From contig NZ_JAMBOK010000001.1 in assembly GCF_023715585.1 (NCBI RefSeq), forward strand, positions 1,860,001 through 1,924,000: a DNA stretch of 64,000 nucleotides, given 5' to 3'. The position numbers and the translations under genes are program-made. The notes under the pieces are model-generated. The model was not told where the DNA came from, searched no databases, and saw only the letters and a program-made list of their open reading frames with translations. Of the stretch, positions 43,310 through 53,508 are shown in pieces. This stretch comes from Sporosarcina luteola. GTDB taxonomy: Bacteria; Bacillota; Bacilli; Bacillales_A; Planococcaceae. The first letter of the stretch is position 1. Every line of letters starts with the position of its first letter.

Positions 43310-45412
43310 TTACTGTAGTTTAAATCTTTCAACGATCGCTCGCAATTCGTTCGCAATGTCTTTCATTTGTGTCGTCGAATCGGCCACTCGTTCCAATTCG
43401 TTTTGCTGAGCGATAGAAGAAGCACTCACTTGTTCAGCAGAAGCGGCTGTCTCTTCTGATACGGCTGATACACTTTGAATGGATGTCATTACTTGGTCTT
43501 TGTGTGCCAGCATTTCGGATAATTCGGCCGTCAACTCTTTAATAGAGGCGCTCATCTGCTCTGTCAGCTCCGCGTTTTCCATGAAGGATGACTCAGTGCC
43601 TGTGACAGATTTGTTTTGACCTTCCATCAATTTCAGATTGGATTCAATTACTGCCGAGGTCTGTTTTGATTCCGTGATAATTTCTTGGACAGTCTGTTGA
43701 ATGACTTCCGTTTCCACTCGTGACTGTTCCGCAAGTTTCCGCACTTCCTCCGCGACAACTGCAAACCCTTTGCCATGTTCGCCGGCACGTGCCGCTTCGA
43801 TGCTTGCATTCAAAGCAAGAAGATTTGTCTGCCCCGTAATGCTTTGAATCGACGCAATCACTTGATCGATTGCCGCAATTTTAGTCGAGAGCGCATCCAT
43901 TTGCCGTTGGACTCGCGTATTCATTTCATTTGCAGTTTCATTATGTTCCCGAAGGCTTTGAACTTCCATTATTCCTTTTTCAGTAGAGGCTACTGTCTGT
44001 TTTGACAATACATCCATGCTATCAGCTAAACTGGATAACGTAGTGATCTGCTCCGCCAATTCTGTCATACGGCTGCTCGTTTCTTCTGTGTCCTCCGATT
44101 GAGTGGAAGCTCCTTGGGCAATTTCATTTGTCGCCAATGCCACTTCCTCGCTGGATGCTACAATTTCTTCAAAAGCATGGTGGACATGTGAACTGGACTC
44201 ACTTAATTCATTGGAAGAAGAACGCACCGCGCTCATCGCTTCGTTTGTTTGGCGCAGCATATCATTAAAAGCGTTTGTGACGGCACCGATTTCATCGTTG
44301 CGGATATATTTCTCGTCGACGGATTGCGTTATGTCGCCGGTCGCCGCTGCTTCAATGGAACGCTGTAAATAAGATAGTGGTTTCAGCTGTCTGAAAATAA
44401 ACAATGAAGTCGCCCCTGCCATAATCACAACGATTATAATCGCGGAAATCACTGTAACCAATAGGATCTTATTGAAAGTTCCAAGGATTGTAGAGCGCGG
44501 CAACACGGTTTGCACGGACCATACATCATCTATATTGTCCAGCATGATTGGCGCAAATGTATTAAAGGATTTCTCCTTCAGGCTCTTGGAATCCACATAG
44601 AGTGTACCGGTTTGCCCTTCATCCAACTGCTTCTTCACAGCGCTCCAATCAATCGAATCTTGCATATTCGTGCCAATCATATCTGCTTTCAAACTATTCG
44701 CCGTCAAGTTGCCTGTCTCCGTTATAATTGAAGCATAACCACCGTCAGGTTGAATTGTTGTCACCAGGTCATTTAAGAAATCAATCGTCAGATCTGCTGC
44801 CAATACCCCAAGAAGCTGACCGGATTCCGTCTCAAGCGGCACAGCCATGGTCGTCATTAGCACCATTTTGTCACCCGCATCGTATTCATGGGGTTCCGTC
44901 AGTACAGCCCGCTTTTCCTTCTTTGGTATCGCATACCAATCTCCATCTCCGGCAACGTCGTACCCAACAAGCCCTCTTAAATCAATACGATTGCCATCCT
45001 TATATAAGTAAGGGATTAATTTTCCCGATGAATCAATTACATTTTTATTGACTTGATCATCTAGTGGAATCGCACCACTTTCGAACACAGCAGCCATACC
45101 TATTGCATCCGCATTATCTGTCAAATTTCTTTCCATCACACTGAGAATCTCCTCAGTTGTAAGATTCCCCTGCGCATGCAACGTCTCGAAAACACGCTTT
45201 GTCGTATGCAGCATCTCGTCTGTTTTCCCAAACCTCGCACTGATCACTTGAGCATTATAACGTGTACTTTCTATCGCGTAATTTTCAGCTTCGGCAACGG
45301 TTTCCTTATGTAAAATCGTGCTCGTTATTACCGTATACGCAATGAACAGCAGCAAAAACAACCCAATAATTAATCCCGACAACTTCCACACGATACTTTT
45401 CTGCTTCTTCAA
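43310..45412 (-). CDS. Methyl-accepting chemotaxis protein with Cache domain
   Basis: 700 residues. TM1 ([16 protein letters not shown]), extracytoplasmic ~270-residue dCache-type sensor ([35 protein letters not shown]), TM2 ([18 protein letters not shown]), HAMP, and a signalling domain with the hairpin tip [20 protein letters not shown]. Ligand not known; the dCache fold commonly binds amino acids. Monocistronic. Confidence 0.93.
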   Translation of the reverse strand: MKKQKSIVWKLSGLIIGLFLLLFIAYTVITSTILHKETVAEAENYAIESTRYNAQVISARFGKTDEMLHTTKRVFETLHAQGNLTTEEILSVMERNLTDNADAIGMAAVFESGAIPLDDQVNKNVIDSSGKLIPYLYKDGNRIDLRGLVGYDVAGDGDWYAIPKKEKRAVLTEPHEYDAGDKMVLMTTMAVPLETESGQLLGVLAADLTIDFLNDLVTTIQPDGGYASIITETGNLTANSLKADMIGTNMQDSIDWSAVKKQLDEGQTGTLYVDSKSLKEKSFNTFAPIMLDNIDDVWSVQTVLPRSTILGTFNKILLVTVISAIIIVVIMAGATSLFIFRQLKPLSYLQRSIEAAATGDITQSVDEKYIRNDEIGAVTNAFNDMLRQTNEAMSAVRSSSNELSESSSHVHHAFEEIVASSEEVALATNEIAQGASTQSEDTEETSSRMTELAEQITTLSSLADSMDVLSKQTVASTEKGIMEVQSLREHNETANEMNTRVQRQMDALSTKIAAIDQVIASIQSITGQTNLLALNASIEAARAGEHGKGFAVVAEEVRKLAEQSRVETEVIQQTVQEIITESKQTSAVIESNLKLMEGQNKSVTGTESSFMENAELTEQMSASIKELTAELSEMLAHKDQVMTSIQSVSAVSEETAASAEQVSASSIAQQNELERVADSTTQMKDIANELRAIVERFKLQ

Positions 45413-45510
45413 ATGTAAAATACCTCCAATGGTACTATAGTAATAGAATTATAGCAGACTTAAATATAATTAGAAACAACTATTATTAAGTTCGATATTT
45501 CTAATTACAT

Positions 45511-45558
45511 AATAAAAAAAGAATGGTTCGTCAATTTCGACGATACCATTCTTTCTAT
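45511..45558 (-). terminator. Terminator after the amino-acid symporter
   Basis: Minus strand GAAAGAATGGTATCGTCG AAATT CGACGAACCATTCTTT then a T-run. Confidence 0.85.
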
Positions 45559-45567
45559 TGATAAGTT

Positions 45568-46953
45568 TCACTCTTCTCTCCAACAGTCGGCACCTTTCAA
45601 ACTAGAATCCGCTTTAAATACAGGATTCTTCCCTTGTTTCCGTTGCTTCGTGTAATCATCCAATACGCGGAAAGCAACTTTTCCAAGCGCCAAGATGACG
45701 AGGAGATTTATAATTGCCATCAAGCCCATGAACAAGTCCGCCATGCTCCAGACGATATCCACTTTTGCGAGGGCACCGAACATGACCATTCCGAGCACCG
45801 CAATTCGGTAGGCCGTCATCCACGACTTATGTGTGTTGATGAATTCAATATTTGTTTCACCGTAATAATAATTCCCGACGATTGAGCTGAACGCGAAGAA
45901 CATGATCGCAATCGCGACAAAATAAGGTGCCCAAGAACCAACGTGTACGGCCATCGAGGACTGCGTCAGCAAAATGCCGCTCTCTTCCCCTTTGTCATAA
46001 AGTCCTGCGAGGAGGATGATAAAAGCGGTCGCAGAACAAATGATGATCGTATCGAAAAATACACCAAGACTCTGGACTAGCCCCTGCTTCGCCGGATGCG
46101 TCGCACTCGCCGTCGCCGCAGCGTTCGGCACACTCCCCATACCAGCTTCATTTGAGAACAGACCACGTCGGATACCTTGCATCATGGCAGCACCAATACC
46201 GCCGCCAGCCATTTCCTTAATGCCAAAAGCATGCTCAAAAATGAGGGCAATCATGGCAGGAACTTCCGTGATATTACTAGCAACAACATACAGCGCAATC
46301 AGCAAGTAAAACACCGCCATGATTGGGACAATTGCTTGCGTCACTTTGACAATCCTTTGCACGCCGCCAAAAATGATGATTGCCGTCAAAATGACAAGTA
46401 GTAAACCAACCACCCAATAGGGTAGATTGAATACATCATGGAATGACTGGCTGATCGTATTTGATTGAACAGAGTTAAAAATAAAACCGAAACACATCGT
46501 TAGGAGAATCGCGAAAACGATTCCAAGCTTCCGAAGGCCTAGCGCCTTCTCCATGTAATAGGCTGGTCCTCCGCGGAAGGTGTCGCCGTCCCGAACTTTG
46601 TACACTTGCGCAAGCGCACTTTCAATGAATGCCGTCGCCATGCCGATAATGGCAATGACCCACATCCAGAAGACCGCGCCTGGTCCGCCAATCCCGATGG
46701 CAAGCGCTACGCCAGTTACGTTCCCTGTACCGACCCGGGACGCCGCACTAATTGTAAACGCCTGGAACGCCGAGACTCCACGGTTGCCTTCTCTTTTCTC
46801 GAAAATGAGTCTGAACATCTCTCCAAATAAACGAAATTGGACAAACTTCGTTCTTATCGTAAAATAAAGACCAATGAGCAATAAAAGCCCAATCAATATA
46901 TATGTCCAAATAAAATCATTCGCCGGTCCCACCAGCCACTCCACTACGCCCAC
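45568..46953 (-). CDS. Amino acid (alanine/glycine):sodium symporter, AGCS family
   Basis: ~461-residue membrane protein with about 11 helices. Family motifs: SAASRVGTGNVTGVALAIGIGGPGA in short form (GTGNVTGVA), RRGLFSNEAGMGSVPNAAA, and NPYYG-like GNYYYGE. Imports alanine or glycine with Na+ (AlsT-like). GTG 46953 is preferred (GAAGGAG 8 nt upstream); ATG 46986 has none. Preceded by a cre site and a leader hairpin. Confidence 0.92.
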   Translation of the reverse strand: MGVVEWLVGPANDFIWTYILIGLLLLIGLYFTIRTKFVQFRLFGEMFRLIFEKREGNRGVSAFQAFTISAASRVGTGNVTGVALAIGIGGPGAVFWMWVIAIIGMATAFIESALAQVYKVRDGDTFRGGPAYYMEKALGLRKLGIVFAILLTMCFGFIFNSVQSNTISQSFHDVFNLPYWVVGLLLVILTAIIIFGGVQRIVKVTQAIVPIMAVFYLLIALYVVASNITEVPAMIALIFEHAFGIKEMAGGGIGAAMMQGIRRGLFSNEAGMGSVPNAAATASATHPAKQGLVQSLGVFFDTIIICSATAFIILLAGLYDKGEESGILLTQSSMAVHVGSWAPYFVAIAIMFFAFSSIVGNYYYGETNIEFINTHKSWMTAYRIAVLGMVMFGALAKVDIVWSMADLFMGLMAIINLLVILALGKVAFRVLDDYTKQRKQGKNPVFKADSSLKGADCWREE

Positions 46954-47032
46954 ACTATTCACTCCTTCTCCATCATCATATTTCACTTACTATCCTTACC
47001 CAGTCGTGCAAAAAAACTCACATTTCAGAAAT

Positions 47033-47067
47033 AGAAAAACCGCTGAGCCATCATGGACTCAAACGGT
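47033..47067 (-). terminator. Leader hairpin with T-run upstream of symporter (attenuator?)
   Basis: Minus strand ACCGTTTGAGTCCA TGA TGGCTCAGCGGT followed by TTTTTCT, about 80 nt before the GTG start and ~50 nt after the predicted transcription start. It looks like an intrinsic terminator inside the 5' leader. Confidence 0.6.
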
Positions 47068-47091
47068 CTAGAAGCTCTCTTCCACTTTTCA

Positions 47092-47105
47092 TGAAAGCGC
47101 TTCAT
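47092..47105. promoter_or_regulatory. CcpA cre site of the symporter gene
   Basis: TGAAAGCGCTTCAT fits the cre consensus TGWAARCGYTWNCW at nearly all positions. It lies just downstream of the predicted -10 (47124-47129), a position that causes roadblock or promoter repression under rich carbon supply. Confidence 0.75.
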
Positions 47106-47123
47106 ATTTACTCTGACTTGATT

Positions 47124-47151
47124 ATTTTATCATCGGCTCGGCATTTTTCAA
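47124..47151 (-). promoter_or_regulatory. Symporter promoter (sigma-A type)
   Basis: Minus strand TTGAAA (47151-47146), 16-bp spacer, TGATAAAAT with -10 hexamer 47129-47124. One of the best sigma-A matches in the window. Confidence 0.7.
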
Positions 47152-47196
47152 CCCATTTATTTAAAAAAATTATCGAATACTGCCAGAAAATATTGG

Positions 47197-47340
47197 TTAT
47201 CACCGACTAAGGGGGGTTATCACCGATTCTCGGCACTTTACCACCGTTGCCCAGAGTATTACCACCGATTCGGATGGCATTACCACCGTTGCTCAGAGCA
47301 TTACCACGATTCGAATGACTTTACCACCGAATCGCCTTTT
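47197..47340. repeat. Phased intergenic array, 21-bp period (TTACCACCGATT)
   Basis: Units at 47197, 47217, 47238, 47259, 47280, 47301 and 47321; steps of 20, 21, 21, 21, 21, 20. The last step has lost one C inside the word, showing the period is shortened by simple deletion. It follows the bceB-like gene's stop codon. Confidence 0.9.
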
Positions 47341-47359
47341 TTCGTAGCAATTCGCCCAA

Positions 47360-49291
47360 CTAAAGCGCAGCCTTCACCGTTTTCCGGTAATACCCGACCG
47401 TCAAAAAGGCGAACATGAGATAAATAAGCACGTAGATACCCATGGCGATCGAAGCGGGCAATGTAATATCGGACATGAACATGAATGACGCGGCTTTTAT
47501 CGCAAAGATGGAATGCAACAGCCCAATCATCAACGGAACTCCGAAGACGAATACTTGCTTGCGGACGATACCGCGCATAATGTCTTGCGCGGTGAAACCT
47601 AGCTGACGCAATGTTGCATAGCTGCTTTTCTCTTGCTCCGCCTCCGTCATTTGCTTAAAGTACAAAATGCTGCCTGTCGAAATGAGGAACACGAGCCCTA
47701 AGAACCCAGAGATAAAGATGAATAAACCATTGTTCTCCATCCCCGAAGCGTATTGGGAATAGTAATCAAATCCGTGCTGATCATCTTCCTCATTAATACG
47801 CTTGAAAATCGCAGAAGCTTCGGCAAGCTGATCACGGTCTAGAACATCGATGGCATAGGTGTTTGAAATGCGCCATTCGTTTTCATCATTCAGAAACAGC
47901 TCTTTTAATTCATGATAAAATGCATCTTTCACAACAAGGTGTGTCATCGCTGAAGTATTTAATGCATTTCCTTCGCTCACTTTTACAACTTTCATATCGG
48001 CTTCTATTTCTGCATTCGATAATTCGATATTGAATGGAACTTCCATCGTTTTCAATAACCAGTATATGCCCGCATCATAAAGGTACGCAGCGTCGGAGTC
48101 AGAAACTTCAATATCCACACCTGCTTGTTGCAATTGTTTGTCGCTTATTATATATGCTCCAAACGAATTGGACATCAATTCTGATACACTGCCACCTTCG
48201 AATTCACCATCCACTTCTAGCGTTTCAACTGTTGAATACGAATACGTAATCTGTTGCTTATCTAGTTCGCTGATGAATTTTTCGGCAGCACCTTTACCGT
48301 CATCATACCAAAAATCATCAAATGCAAAATCAAAAGGATAAATGAGACGGACTTCCTTTTCCGTCGAATAATAAAGGGAATACACGCCCGCCAACATTGT
48401 CAGCGTCATTGCGGATAATACCGTAATAATCGTCAGTGAATTCGCATTGCCCTTCATCCGATGCATGATCGGCGCAAGCGACAAGCTGTTATACAATCCA
48501 AGATGGCCCTTCTTCCTTTTGCGCATCTGATACAGCACCCACCCGATCGCCACGCGGAACAATAAAAAAGTACCGAGAATTGTCGTAACCAAAACGACGA
48601 TCATATTGATGAACAGCAAAGCATTCAACATCCGGCCGGATAGCCAGTATCCGAACGCGATGAGGGCTATCCCTAAAATCGCAAGAAAGGCTGACCTGAT
48701 AGCTTTCGGCTTTTTCGGATGCTCGCCGGTCTTCTCGGCATTGAATAGTCCAAGCAACGTGTTGCGGTAGACTGCAACGAGCATTTGCATTGACGTGAGA
48801 ATGGTGATTCCAAGAAATACAATCACCGTCTGGATGACAGCCGCCGTCGAAAACTCCACTTCGATAAATCCATCAAAGCCGATGAGCTTCATTAGCAATA
48901 ATAAAAATACGCGTGACACGAGAATCCCTATGCCAATCCCAATCGCTAACGCCCCGGCGCTCAGCAAGGAATTTTCGATAATCAACAGACGCGAAACTGA
49001 TCCTTTTGTCAGGCCAATCAATTGATACAGCCCGATTTCACGGCTTCTTCTCTTCAAGAAAATCGCATTTGCATAAACGACGAAAATCCCTGCGATGAAT
49101 AACAGTAAGATTCCTGCCACTTTGAACGCCGCACCCATGCTGCCGCCAGACCTCTCAACAACCGACGGATCATGCTGCAACGTCGCAAAGACGAAGTACA
49201 GGACGACACTTAAAATAAGCGCAAAAAAGTATAAGTAATAATGCTTGATGTTTTTCCGCATGCTGCGGATGACGAGATCAAAGAGCGTCAA
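47360..49291 (-). CDS. Bce-type ABC transporter permease (FtsX-like)
   Basis: 643 residues with ten predicted helices in the BceB arrangement: first helix after [13 protein letters not shown], FtsX domains at both ends, and a large ~200-residue extracellular domain between TM7 and TM8 that in BceB binds peptide-lipid complexes. Confers resistance to, and senses, cell-wall-active peptides such as bacitracin. TTG 49291 has GGGGGTG 6-7 nt upstream and gives the usual start ([13 protein letters not shown]); the two genes overlap slightly. Confidence 0.88.
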   Translation of the reverse strand: MTLFDLVIRSMRKNIKHYYLYFFALILSVVLYFVFATLQHDPSVVERSGGSMGAAFKVAGILLLFIAGIFVVYANAIFLKRRSREIGLYQLIGLTKGSVSRLLIIENSLLSAGALAIGIGIGILVSRVFLLLLMKLIGFDGFIEVEFSTAAVIQTVIVFLGITILTSMQMLVAVYRNTLLGLFNAEKTGEHPKKPKAIRSAFLAILGIALIAFGYWLSGRMLNALLFINMIVVLVTTILGTFLLFRVAIGWVLYQMRKRKKGHLGLYNSLSLAPIMHRMKGNANSLTIITVLSAMTLTMLAGVYSLYYSTEKEVRLIYPFDFAFDDFWYDDGKGAAEKFISELDKQQITYSYSTVETLEVDGEFEGGSVSELMSNSFGAYIISDKQLQQAGVDIEVSDSDAAYLYDAGIYWLLKTMEVPFNIELSNAEIEADMKVVKVSEGNALNTSAMTHLVVKDAFYHELKELFLNDENEWRISNTYAIDVLDRDQLAEASAIFKRINEEDDQHGFDYYSQYASGMENNGLFIFISGFLGLVFLISTGSILYFKQMTEAEQEKSSYATLRQLGFTAQDIMRGIVRKQVFVFGVPLMIGLLHSIFAIKAASFMFMSDITLPASIAMGIYVLIYLMFAFLTVGYYRKTVKAAL

Positions 49292-50057
49292 CGCTGTCAC
49301 CCCCGAGGACACCTTGAACTTTCAGGATTTCCTGGAAGAAGGCCTGTCTCGTTTTATCGCCGCGGTACAGCTCCGAGTAAATATTGCCGTCCTTCAGGAA
49401 GACAACACGGCTGCAATAGCTTGATGCGACAGGGTCATGCGTCACCATCATGATCGTGACGCCGCGTTGTTTATTGACATCCTCCAATGTTCCGAGCAAC
49501 GAAGACGCCGATTTCGAATCAAGCGCGCCCGTCGGTTCATCTGCAAAGACCATGGATGGCTTGTTGATGAGTGCACGCGCTGCGGAAGTCCGCTGTTTTT
49601 GGCCGCCGGAAATTTCATGTGGATATTTATCTGCCAATTCTTTGATGCCTAAAATATCGGCAATCGAGTTGAATTGATCTTCCGCCACCCGCTTTTTCAT
49701 TTTGCCAAGTGAAACTGGCAGCAGGATATTTTCCTTCACCGTCAATGTGTCGAGAAGATTGTAATCTTGGAAGATGAACCCTAATTTGTCTCGCCTGAAT
49801 GCGGATAATTCGCGGTCCTTCATCTTCGAAATATCAGAATCTCCAATAAGAATCGAGCCCTCCGTCGTACGGTCGATTGTCGCTAGAACGTTCAACAATG
49901 TCGTTTTTCCTGCGCCGGACGCCCCCATGATGCCGACAAATTCGCCTTCCATTACCCGCAAGTCGATCCCTTTCAATACTTCTTGCACATTTCCGCGAGT
50001 TCCGTATGATTTGCGGATATTTTGAGCATGTAATACTGTTTTATATTGATCCATCAT
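49278..50057 (-). CDS. Bce-type ABC transporter ATP-binding protein
   Basis: 259 residues. Walker [14 protein letters not shown]-loop [13 protein letters not shown], signature SGGQKQR, Walker [14 protein letters not shown]-loop MVTHD. Member of the LolD/BceA-type MacB family. GGGAGGG precedes the paired ATGs at 50057/50054. Upstream is an inverted repeat that fits a BceR box. Confidence 0.93.
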   Translation of the reverse strand: MMDQYKTVLHAQNIRKSYGTRGNVQEVLKGIDLRVMEGEFVGIMGASGAGKTTLLNVLATIDRTTEGSILIGDSDISKMKDRELSAFRRDKLGFIFQDYNLLDTLTVKENILLPVSLGKMKKRVAEDQFNSIADILGIKELADKYPHEISGGQKQRTSAARALINKPSMVFADEPTGALDSKSASSLLGTLEDVNKQRGVTIMMVTHDPVASSYCSRVVFLKDGNIYSELYRGDKTRQAFFQEILKVQGVLGGDSVDAL

Positions 50058-50144
50058 TGTACCCTCCCTGTTTGCTATACCCTTATCTTAACGGGTGAAC
50101 TAACTCCGGTCGTTTGATTTAGATGACAAACAGGTCGGCCAATG

Positions 50145-50158
50145 TGACATTATTGTCA
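50145..50158. promoter_or_regulatory. Probable BceR-type operator
   Basis: TGACA-TTAT-TGTCA, a perfect 5-4-5 palindrome matching the TNACA-N4-TGTNA form described for BceR-like regulators. It lies ~90 bp before the ATP-binding protein gene and overlaps the kinase stop codon. Confidence 0.65.
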
Positions 50159-51175
50159 TGTTCGTGTGGCGTCAAACTCGTTTTCGGTGGAAAACGTCAT
50201 ATTCATCGTCGTTCCTTGATCCGGCACGGACTCGGCGGACAGTGAAATCCCAATTTTCGATGCCACTTGTTGGGCAAGATACAACCCGAGTCCTGTCGCA
50301 GCATTATGCAGCCTTCCCGTGCCCCCGGTGAACCCTTTGTCGAAAATACGGGGCAAATCGTGAGCCGGGATTCCCGGTCCATCGTCTTTTATTGATAAAA
50401 CCGGATTTCCTCCCTGCGATAGACTAGTTCGAATGCAGATGACGCCTCCTGCCGGACTGTATTTCGCTGCATTCGTCAGCAATTGGCGGATGATGAAGCG
50501 GCACCATTTGCTGTCCGTGAGCACTTCCATATCACCTTCGATTTCCACTGCGATATTTTTCTCAATATACCAAGATCGCAGCTCGCGGATTTCGGGTGTG
50601 AGCAACTGTTGCACCTCAATTTTCTCCAATACATAATCCGATTCAAGCGTGGTTAATCGTGAAATATAGAGCTGCCGGTCGATAAGCAAATGGACACGCA
50701 GCCAATCCGACTCTATTTTACGGATGGCCGGATCTTGACGATTTGCGTCGATTGTCAGTTTCATCGACGTCAACGGCGCCTTCACTTCATGCACCCACGC
50801 AGCTGTATAGTCGCTTTCCATAAGGTTTGCGGCCTTCATTTCCGAAAGCTTCTGCAAATGATCATCCGCCACTTGCCGCAACAGATCATTGATTGTTTCG
50901 TCACGATTGAAAAGCGGTTCCGGAAGCCCTTCCTGCCAGTCCCTTGAAGGATCTCCGGAAATTTGAAGAAGTTCTTTCTTATATTGCGTCTCCTTTTTGT
51001 ATCGCCAGATGAGGAATAAAATGAAAATAGCAATGAGCAGCAGGTTAAGGTAAATGAGGGAGCTTAGCTTCATTGCCAGCCCCTTATCAATCAAAATCAT
51101 TAAGTCAGTGACCGCAATAGATCCGGCAAACAGGAGTATCCAACTTTTCATATCCTTCAAGTATGCAATGAACAT
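50156..51175 (-). CDS. Intramembrane-sensing histidine kinase (BceS-like)
   Basis: 339 residues. Two N-terminal helices (SWILLFAGSIAVTDLMILI and LIYLNLLLIAIFILFLIW) with almost no extracellular loop, then H-box AAWVHEVKAPLTSMKL and N/G boxes (LLTNAAKYSP, DDGPGIP, TGLGLYLAQQVA). Such kinases need the cognate transporter to sense peptides. ATG 51175 follows TAGGGGGG. The response regulator ends 11 bp upstream. Confidence 0.9.
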   Translation of the reverse strand: MFIAYLKDMKSWILLFAGSIAVTDLMILIDKGLAMKLSSLIYLNLLLIAIFILFLIWRYKKETQYKKELLQISGDPSRDWQEGLPEPLFNRDETINDLLRQVADDHLQKLSEMKAANLMESDYTAAWVHEVKAPLTSMKLTIDANRQDPAIRKIESDWLRVHLLIDRQLYISRLTTLESDYVLEKIEVQQLLTPEIRELRSWYIEKNIAVEIEGDMEVLTDSKWCRFIIRQLLTNAAKYSPAGGVICIRTSLSQGGNPVLSIKDDGPGIPAHDLPRIFDKGFTGGTGRLHNAATGLGLYLAQQVASKIGISLSAESVPDQGTTMNMTFSTENEFDATRT

Positions 51176-51185
51176 CGTATCCCCC

Positions 51186-51869
51186 CTACAAGCTAACCGC
51201 CATATAACCCATTCCTTTTTTTGTGAGAATCGCGTCACCGAGTCCGATGTCTGCAAGCTTTTGGCGCAGCCGCGTCACATTTACGGTCAACGTGTTGTCG
51301 TTAACGAACCGTTCGTCGTCCCAAAGTTTGCGAATCAATTCATCGCGCGACACAATTTCATCCTTCGCCTGGACAAGCACCGCCAAGATGAAGAATTCAT
51401 TTTTCGTCAGTTCCACTTCATTTCCATCAAGCCGAATGACACCGCGCTTCATATCAATCATCGCGCCGTTCCACTCAAGCACATCCGCTGGCTCTTCCGT
51501 GTATGCATATGTACGACGGAGTGTCGCTTGGATTTTCGCAAGCAGCACATCTGTATGGAACGGCTTCTGAATATAATCATCCGCCCCCATATTCATCGCC
51601 ATTACCATATCCATCGGATGATCCCGCGATGACAGGAAAATGATCGGCACCTTCGAAACTGCTCGGATTTCCCGGCACCAATGGAACCCATCATAGGCGG
51701 GTAGCTGGATGTCGAGTATGACCAGATGGGGCCTCTTTTGGATGAAAGCCCCAATCACATCATGGAAATCTTCTGGTCCCGACACTTGAAGCGACCACTG
51801 CCCAAGCCTTTCCTTCAGCGAGTCAAATATCGCCCGATCGTCCTCCACTATGAAAACGTTCATCTCCAT
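51186..51869 (-). CDS. OmpR-family response regulator (BceR-like)
   Basis: 227 residues: receiver (VEDDRAIFDSL, LVILDIQLPAYDG with phospho-Asp, YIQKPF with Lys) and winged-helix domain (LTKNEFFILAVLV, DNTLTVNVTRLRQKL). Expected to activate the ABC transporter genes via the palindrome at 50145. ATG 51869 is 8 nt after AAGGGAG. Gene order R-S-A-B is all minus strand. Confidence 0.92.
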   Translation of the reverse strand: MEMNVFIVEDDRAIFDSLKERLGQWSLQVSGPEDFHDVIGAFIQKRPHLVILDIQLPAYDGFHWCREIRAVSKVPIIFLSSRDHPMDMVMAMNMGADDYIQKPFHTDVLLAKIQATLRRTYAYTEEPADVLEWNGAMIDMKRGVIRLDGNEVELTKNEFFILAVLVQAKDEIVSRDELIRKLWDDERFVNDNTLTVNVTRLRQKLADIGLGDAILTKKGMGYMAVSL

Positions 51870-51943
51870 CCGCTGCACTCCCTTTCGTTAGTTAGTATTA
51901 TAGTTCATTACCGCTGAAACCGGACACTTCTACGATGGTCGGA

Positions 51944-52135
51944 CTTTCACCGAGGCGGCGAGTGTTATCACCGACTCGCAAGTTTCTGTATTTTCATAGG
52001 TAAAAGGAATTATCTTCATAGGTGTTTTCCTTCACTACCGACTCTCGGTACTTCCTCACCTTCTTGGACTAATTCATTAACTACTTTCGGCACTTAATCG
52101 CCGAATCAGCTTGGTTTATCATCGATCCGCAAGTT
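51944..52135. repeat. Degenerate phased array, 21-bp period
   Basis: A clear TTATCACCGACT unit at 51965, then worn units at 52031, 52052, 52073, 52094 and 52115, still exactly 21 bp apart (words such as TTCACTACCGACT, TTAATCGCCGAAT). It sits between divergent regulator and importer genes; the most decayed of the arrays. Confidence 0.7.
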
Positions 52136-52214
52136 TGCGGAAAACTTCACATGCGCAGGTCTTAAGTTCTACAAATGACATATACTAAAAACCTACTAAA
52201 TATCCAGTTATCCA

Positions 52215-52243
52215 TTACTTCCATCTCCGAAATATGATATACT
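52215..52243 (+). promoter_or_regulatory. Probable promoter of the OpuC-type operon
   Basis: TTACTT, 17-bp spacer, extended -10 TGATATACT (hexamer 52238-52243). Predicted transcription start about 52250, just where a terminator-like hairpin begins. Confidence 0.5.
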
Positions 52244-52250
52244 AATTAGC

Positions 52251-52299
52251 AAGACAGACGCACCTGATTGTTCAGGAAGCATAAATGTCTTCTTTTTTT
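52251..52299 (+). terminator. Terminator-like hairpin at the very start of the importer leader
   Basis: AAGACA pairs with TGTCTT around an inner CCTGA-TTGT-TCAGG hairpin and is followed by CTTTTTTT. It lies ~70 bp before the importer ATG; an attenuator or compact regulatory RNA is possible. Confidence 0.6.
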
Positions 52300-52368
52300 G
52301 CCGCTGCTTTATATTTTCATTCCAAATTCAACACATTACAGTTTTGTGAAAAAACATAGGAGGATTAT

Positions 52369-53508
52369 ATGCTGAAATTTGAAAACGTAAGTAAAGTATA
52401 TGATGACGGGTTCAAGGCTGTTGATTCTGTCAGCTTTGAAATTCCGAAAGGCGAGCTGCTCGTTCTCATCGGTCCGAGTGGTTCAGGTAAATCAACAACG
52501 ATGAAAATGATCAATCGGATGCAACCGCATACAAGCGGGAAAATTTCGATAAACGGAAAGGATAACAAATCGTATGTCGCTTCCGACCTTCGAAGAAGCA
52601 TCGGCTATGTAATACAACAAATCGGTTTATTCCCCCATTATACGATCGAAAAGAACATCTCCATCGTTCCTGAATTAAACGGTTGGGGCCCGGAAAAAAT
52701 CAAGCCAAGAGTAAACGAACTGCTTGAACTGGTCGGACTCGATCCTAAAATCTACGCAAATCGCTATCCAAAAGAACTCTCCGGGGGACAACAACAGCGT
52801 GTTGGAATTGCTCGAGCACTTGCATCTGACCCCGAAATCATCTTAATGGATGAACCGTTCAGCGCATTGGACCCGCTTACTAGGGAGCAATTGCAAGGTG
52901 AACTCATTTCATTACAGAAAAAATTGAATAAGACTATCATTTTTGTAACGCATGATATGGACGAGGCACTCAAAATGGGTGACCGCATCGCAATAATGAA
53001 AGACGGCAAGCTCCTTCAGTTGGACACTCCAGAGAAATTACTTCACGAACCTGCCCACGGTTTTGTAGAGGAGTTCATTGGCAAGCATCGAATTATCCAA
53101 AACCCTGAACTGATGCCGGTTATTGACATCATGTCCGAATCGGTTGTCACATCTCTTCCTCAAAGTTCTCCTGAAAAGGCAATTTCACTTATCCGCCAGA
53201 GGAAAATCACGGATCTCATCATTGTGGATGAATCAAAAAATCTGCTAGGCATCGTTTCCGCCTACGACGTTATCAAGAAAGTGAACAACATCCGTACCAT
53301 TGAAGAGCTAATGCAGCCGATCAGCCACATCTTGCAAGACACTGCTTCCGCAAAAGACGCCATCATTATGATGGATGAATCACCGTTCGGCCTGATTCCT
53401 ATCGTGGATGAAAAGAATAAGGTCGTCGGTCTCGTAACTCGCGGTTCGTTGCTATCCGCATTGTCCAGCCAGTGGACGGATACAGAAACGGAGGTGGTTG
53501 CCATATGA
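52369..53508 (+). CDS. opuCA: Glycine betaine/carnitine/choline ABC importer, ATP-binding subunit
   Basis: 379 residues. Walker A GPSGSGKSTTMK, Q-loop VIQQIGLFPHYT, signature LSGGQQQRVGIARAL, Walker B ILMDEPFSALDP, then tandem CBS domains from ~residue 255 (VVTSLPQSSPEKAISLI; ISHILQDTASAKDAI). The ATPase-CBS plan is that of OpuCA/OpuBA; CBS pairs can bind c-di-AMP in such importers. ATG 52369 follows AGGAGG. Stop overlaps the next ATG (ATATGA). Confidence 0.9.
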   Translation: MLKFENVSKVYDDGFKAVDSVSFEIPKGELLVLIGPSGSGKSTTMKMINRMQPHTSGKISINGKDNKSYVASDLRRSIGYVIQQIGLFPHYTIEKNISIVPELNGWGPEKIKPRVNELLELVGLDPKIYANRYPKELSGGQQQRVGIARALASDPEIILMDEPFSALDPLTREQLQGELISLQKKLNKTIIFVTHDMDEALKMGDRIAIMKDGKLLQLDTPEKLLHEPAHGFVEEFIGKHRIIQNPELMPVIDIMSESVVTSLPQSSPEKAISLIRQRKITDLIIVDESKNLLGIVSAYDVIKKVNNIRTIEELMQPISHILQDTASAKDAIIMMDESPFGLIPIVDEKNKVVGLVTRGSLLSALSSQWTDTETEVVAI

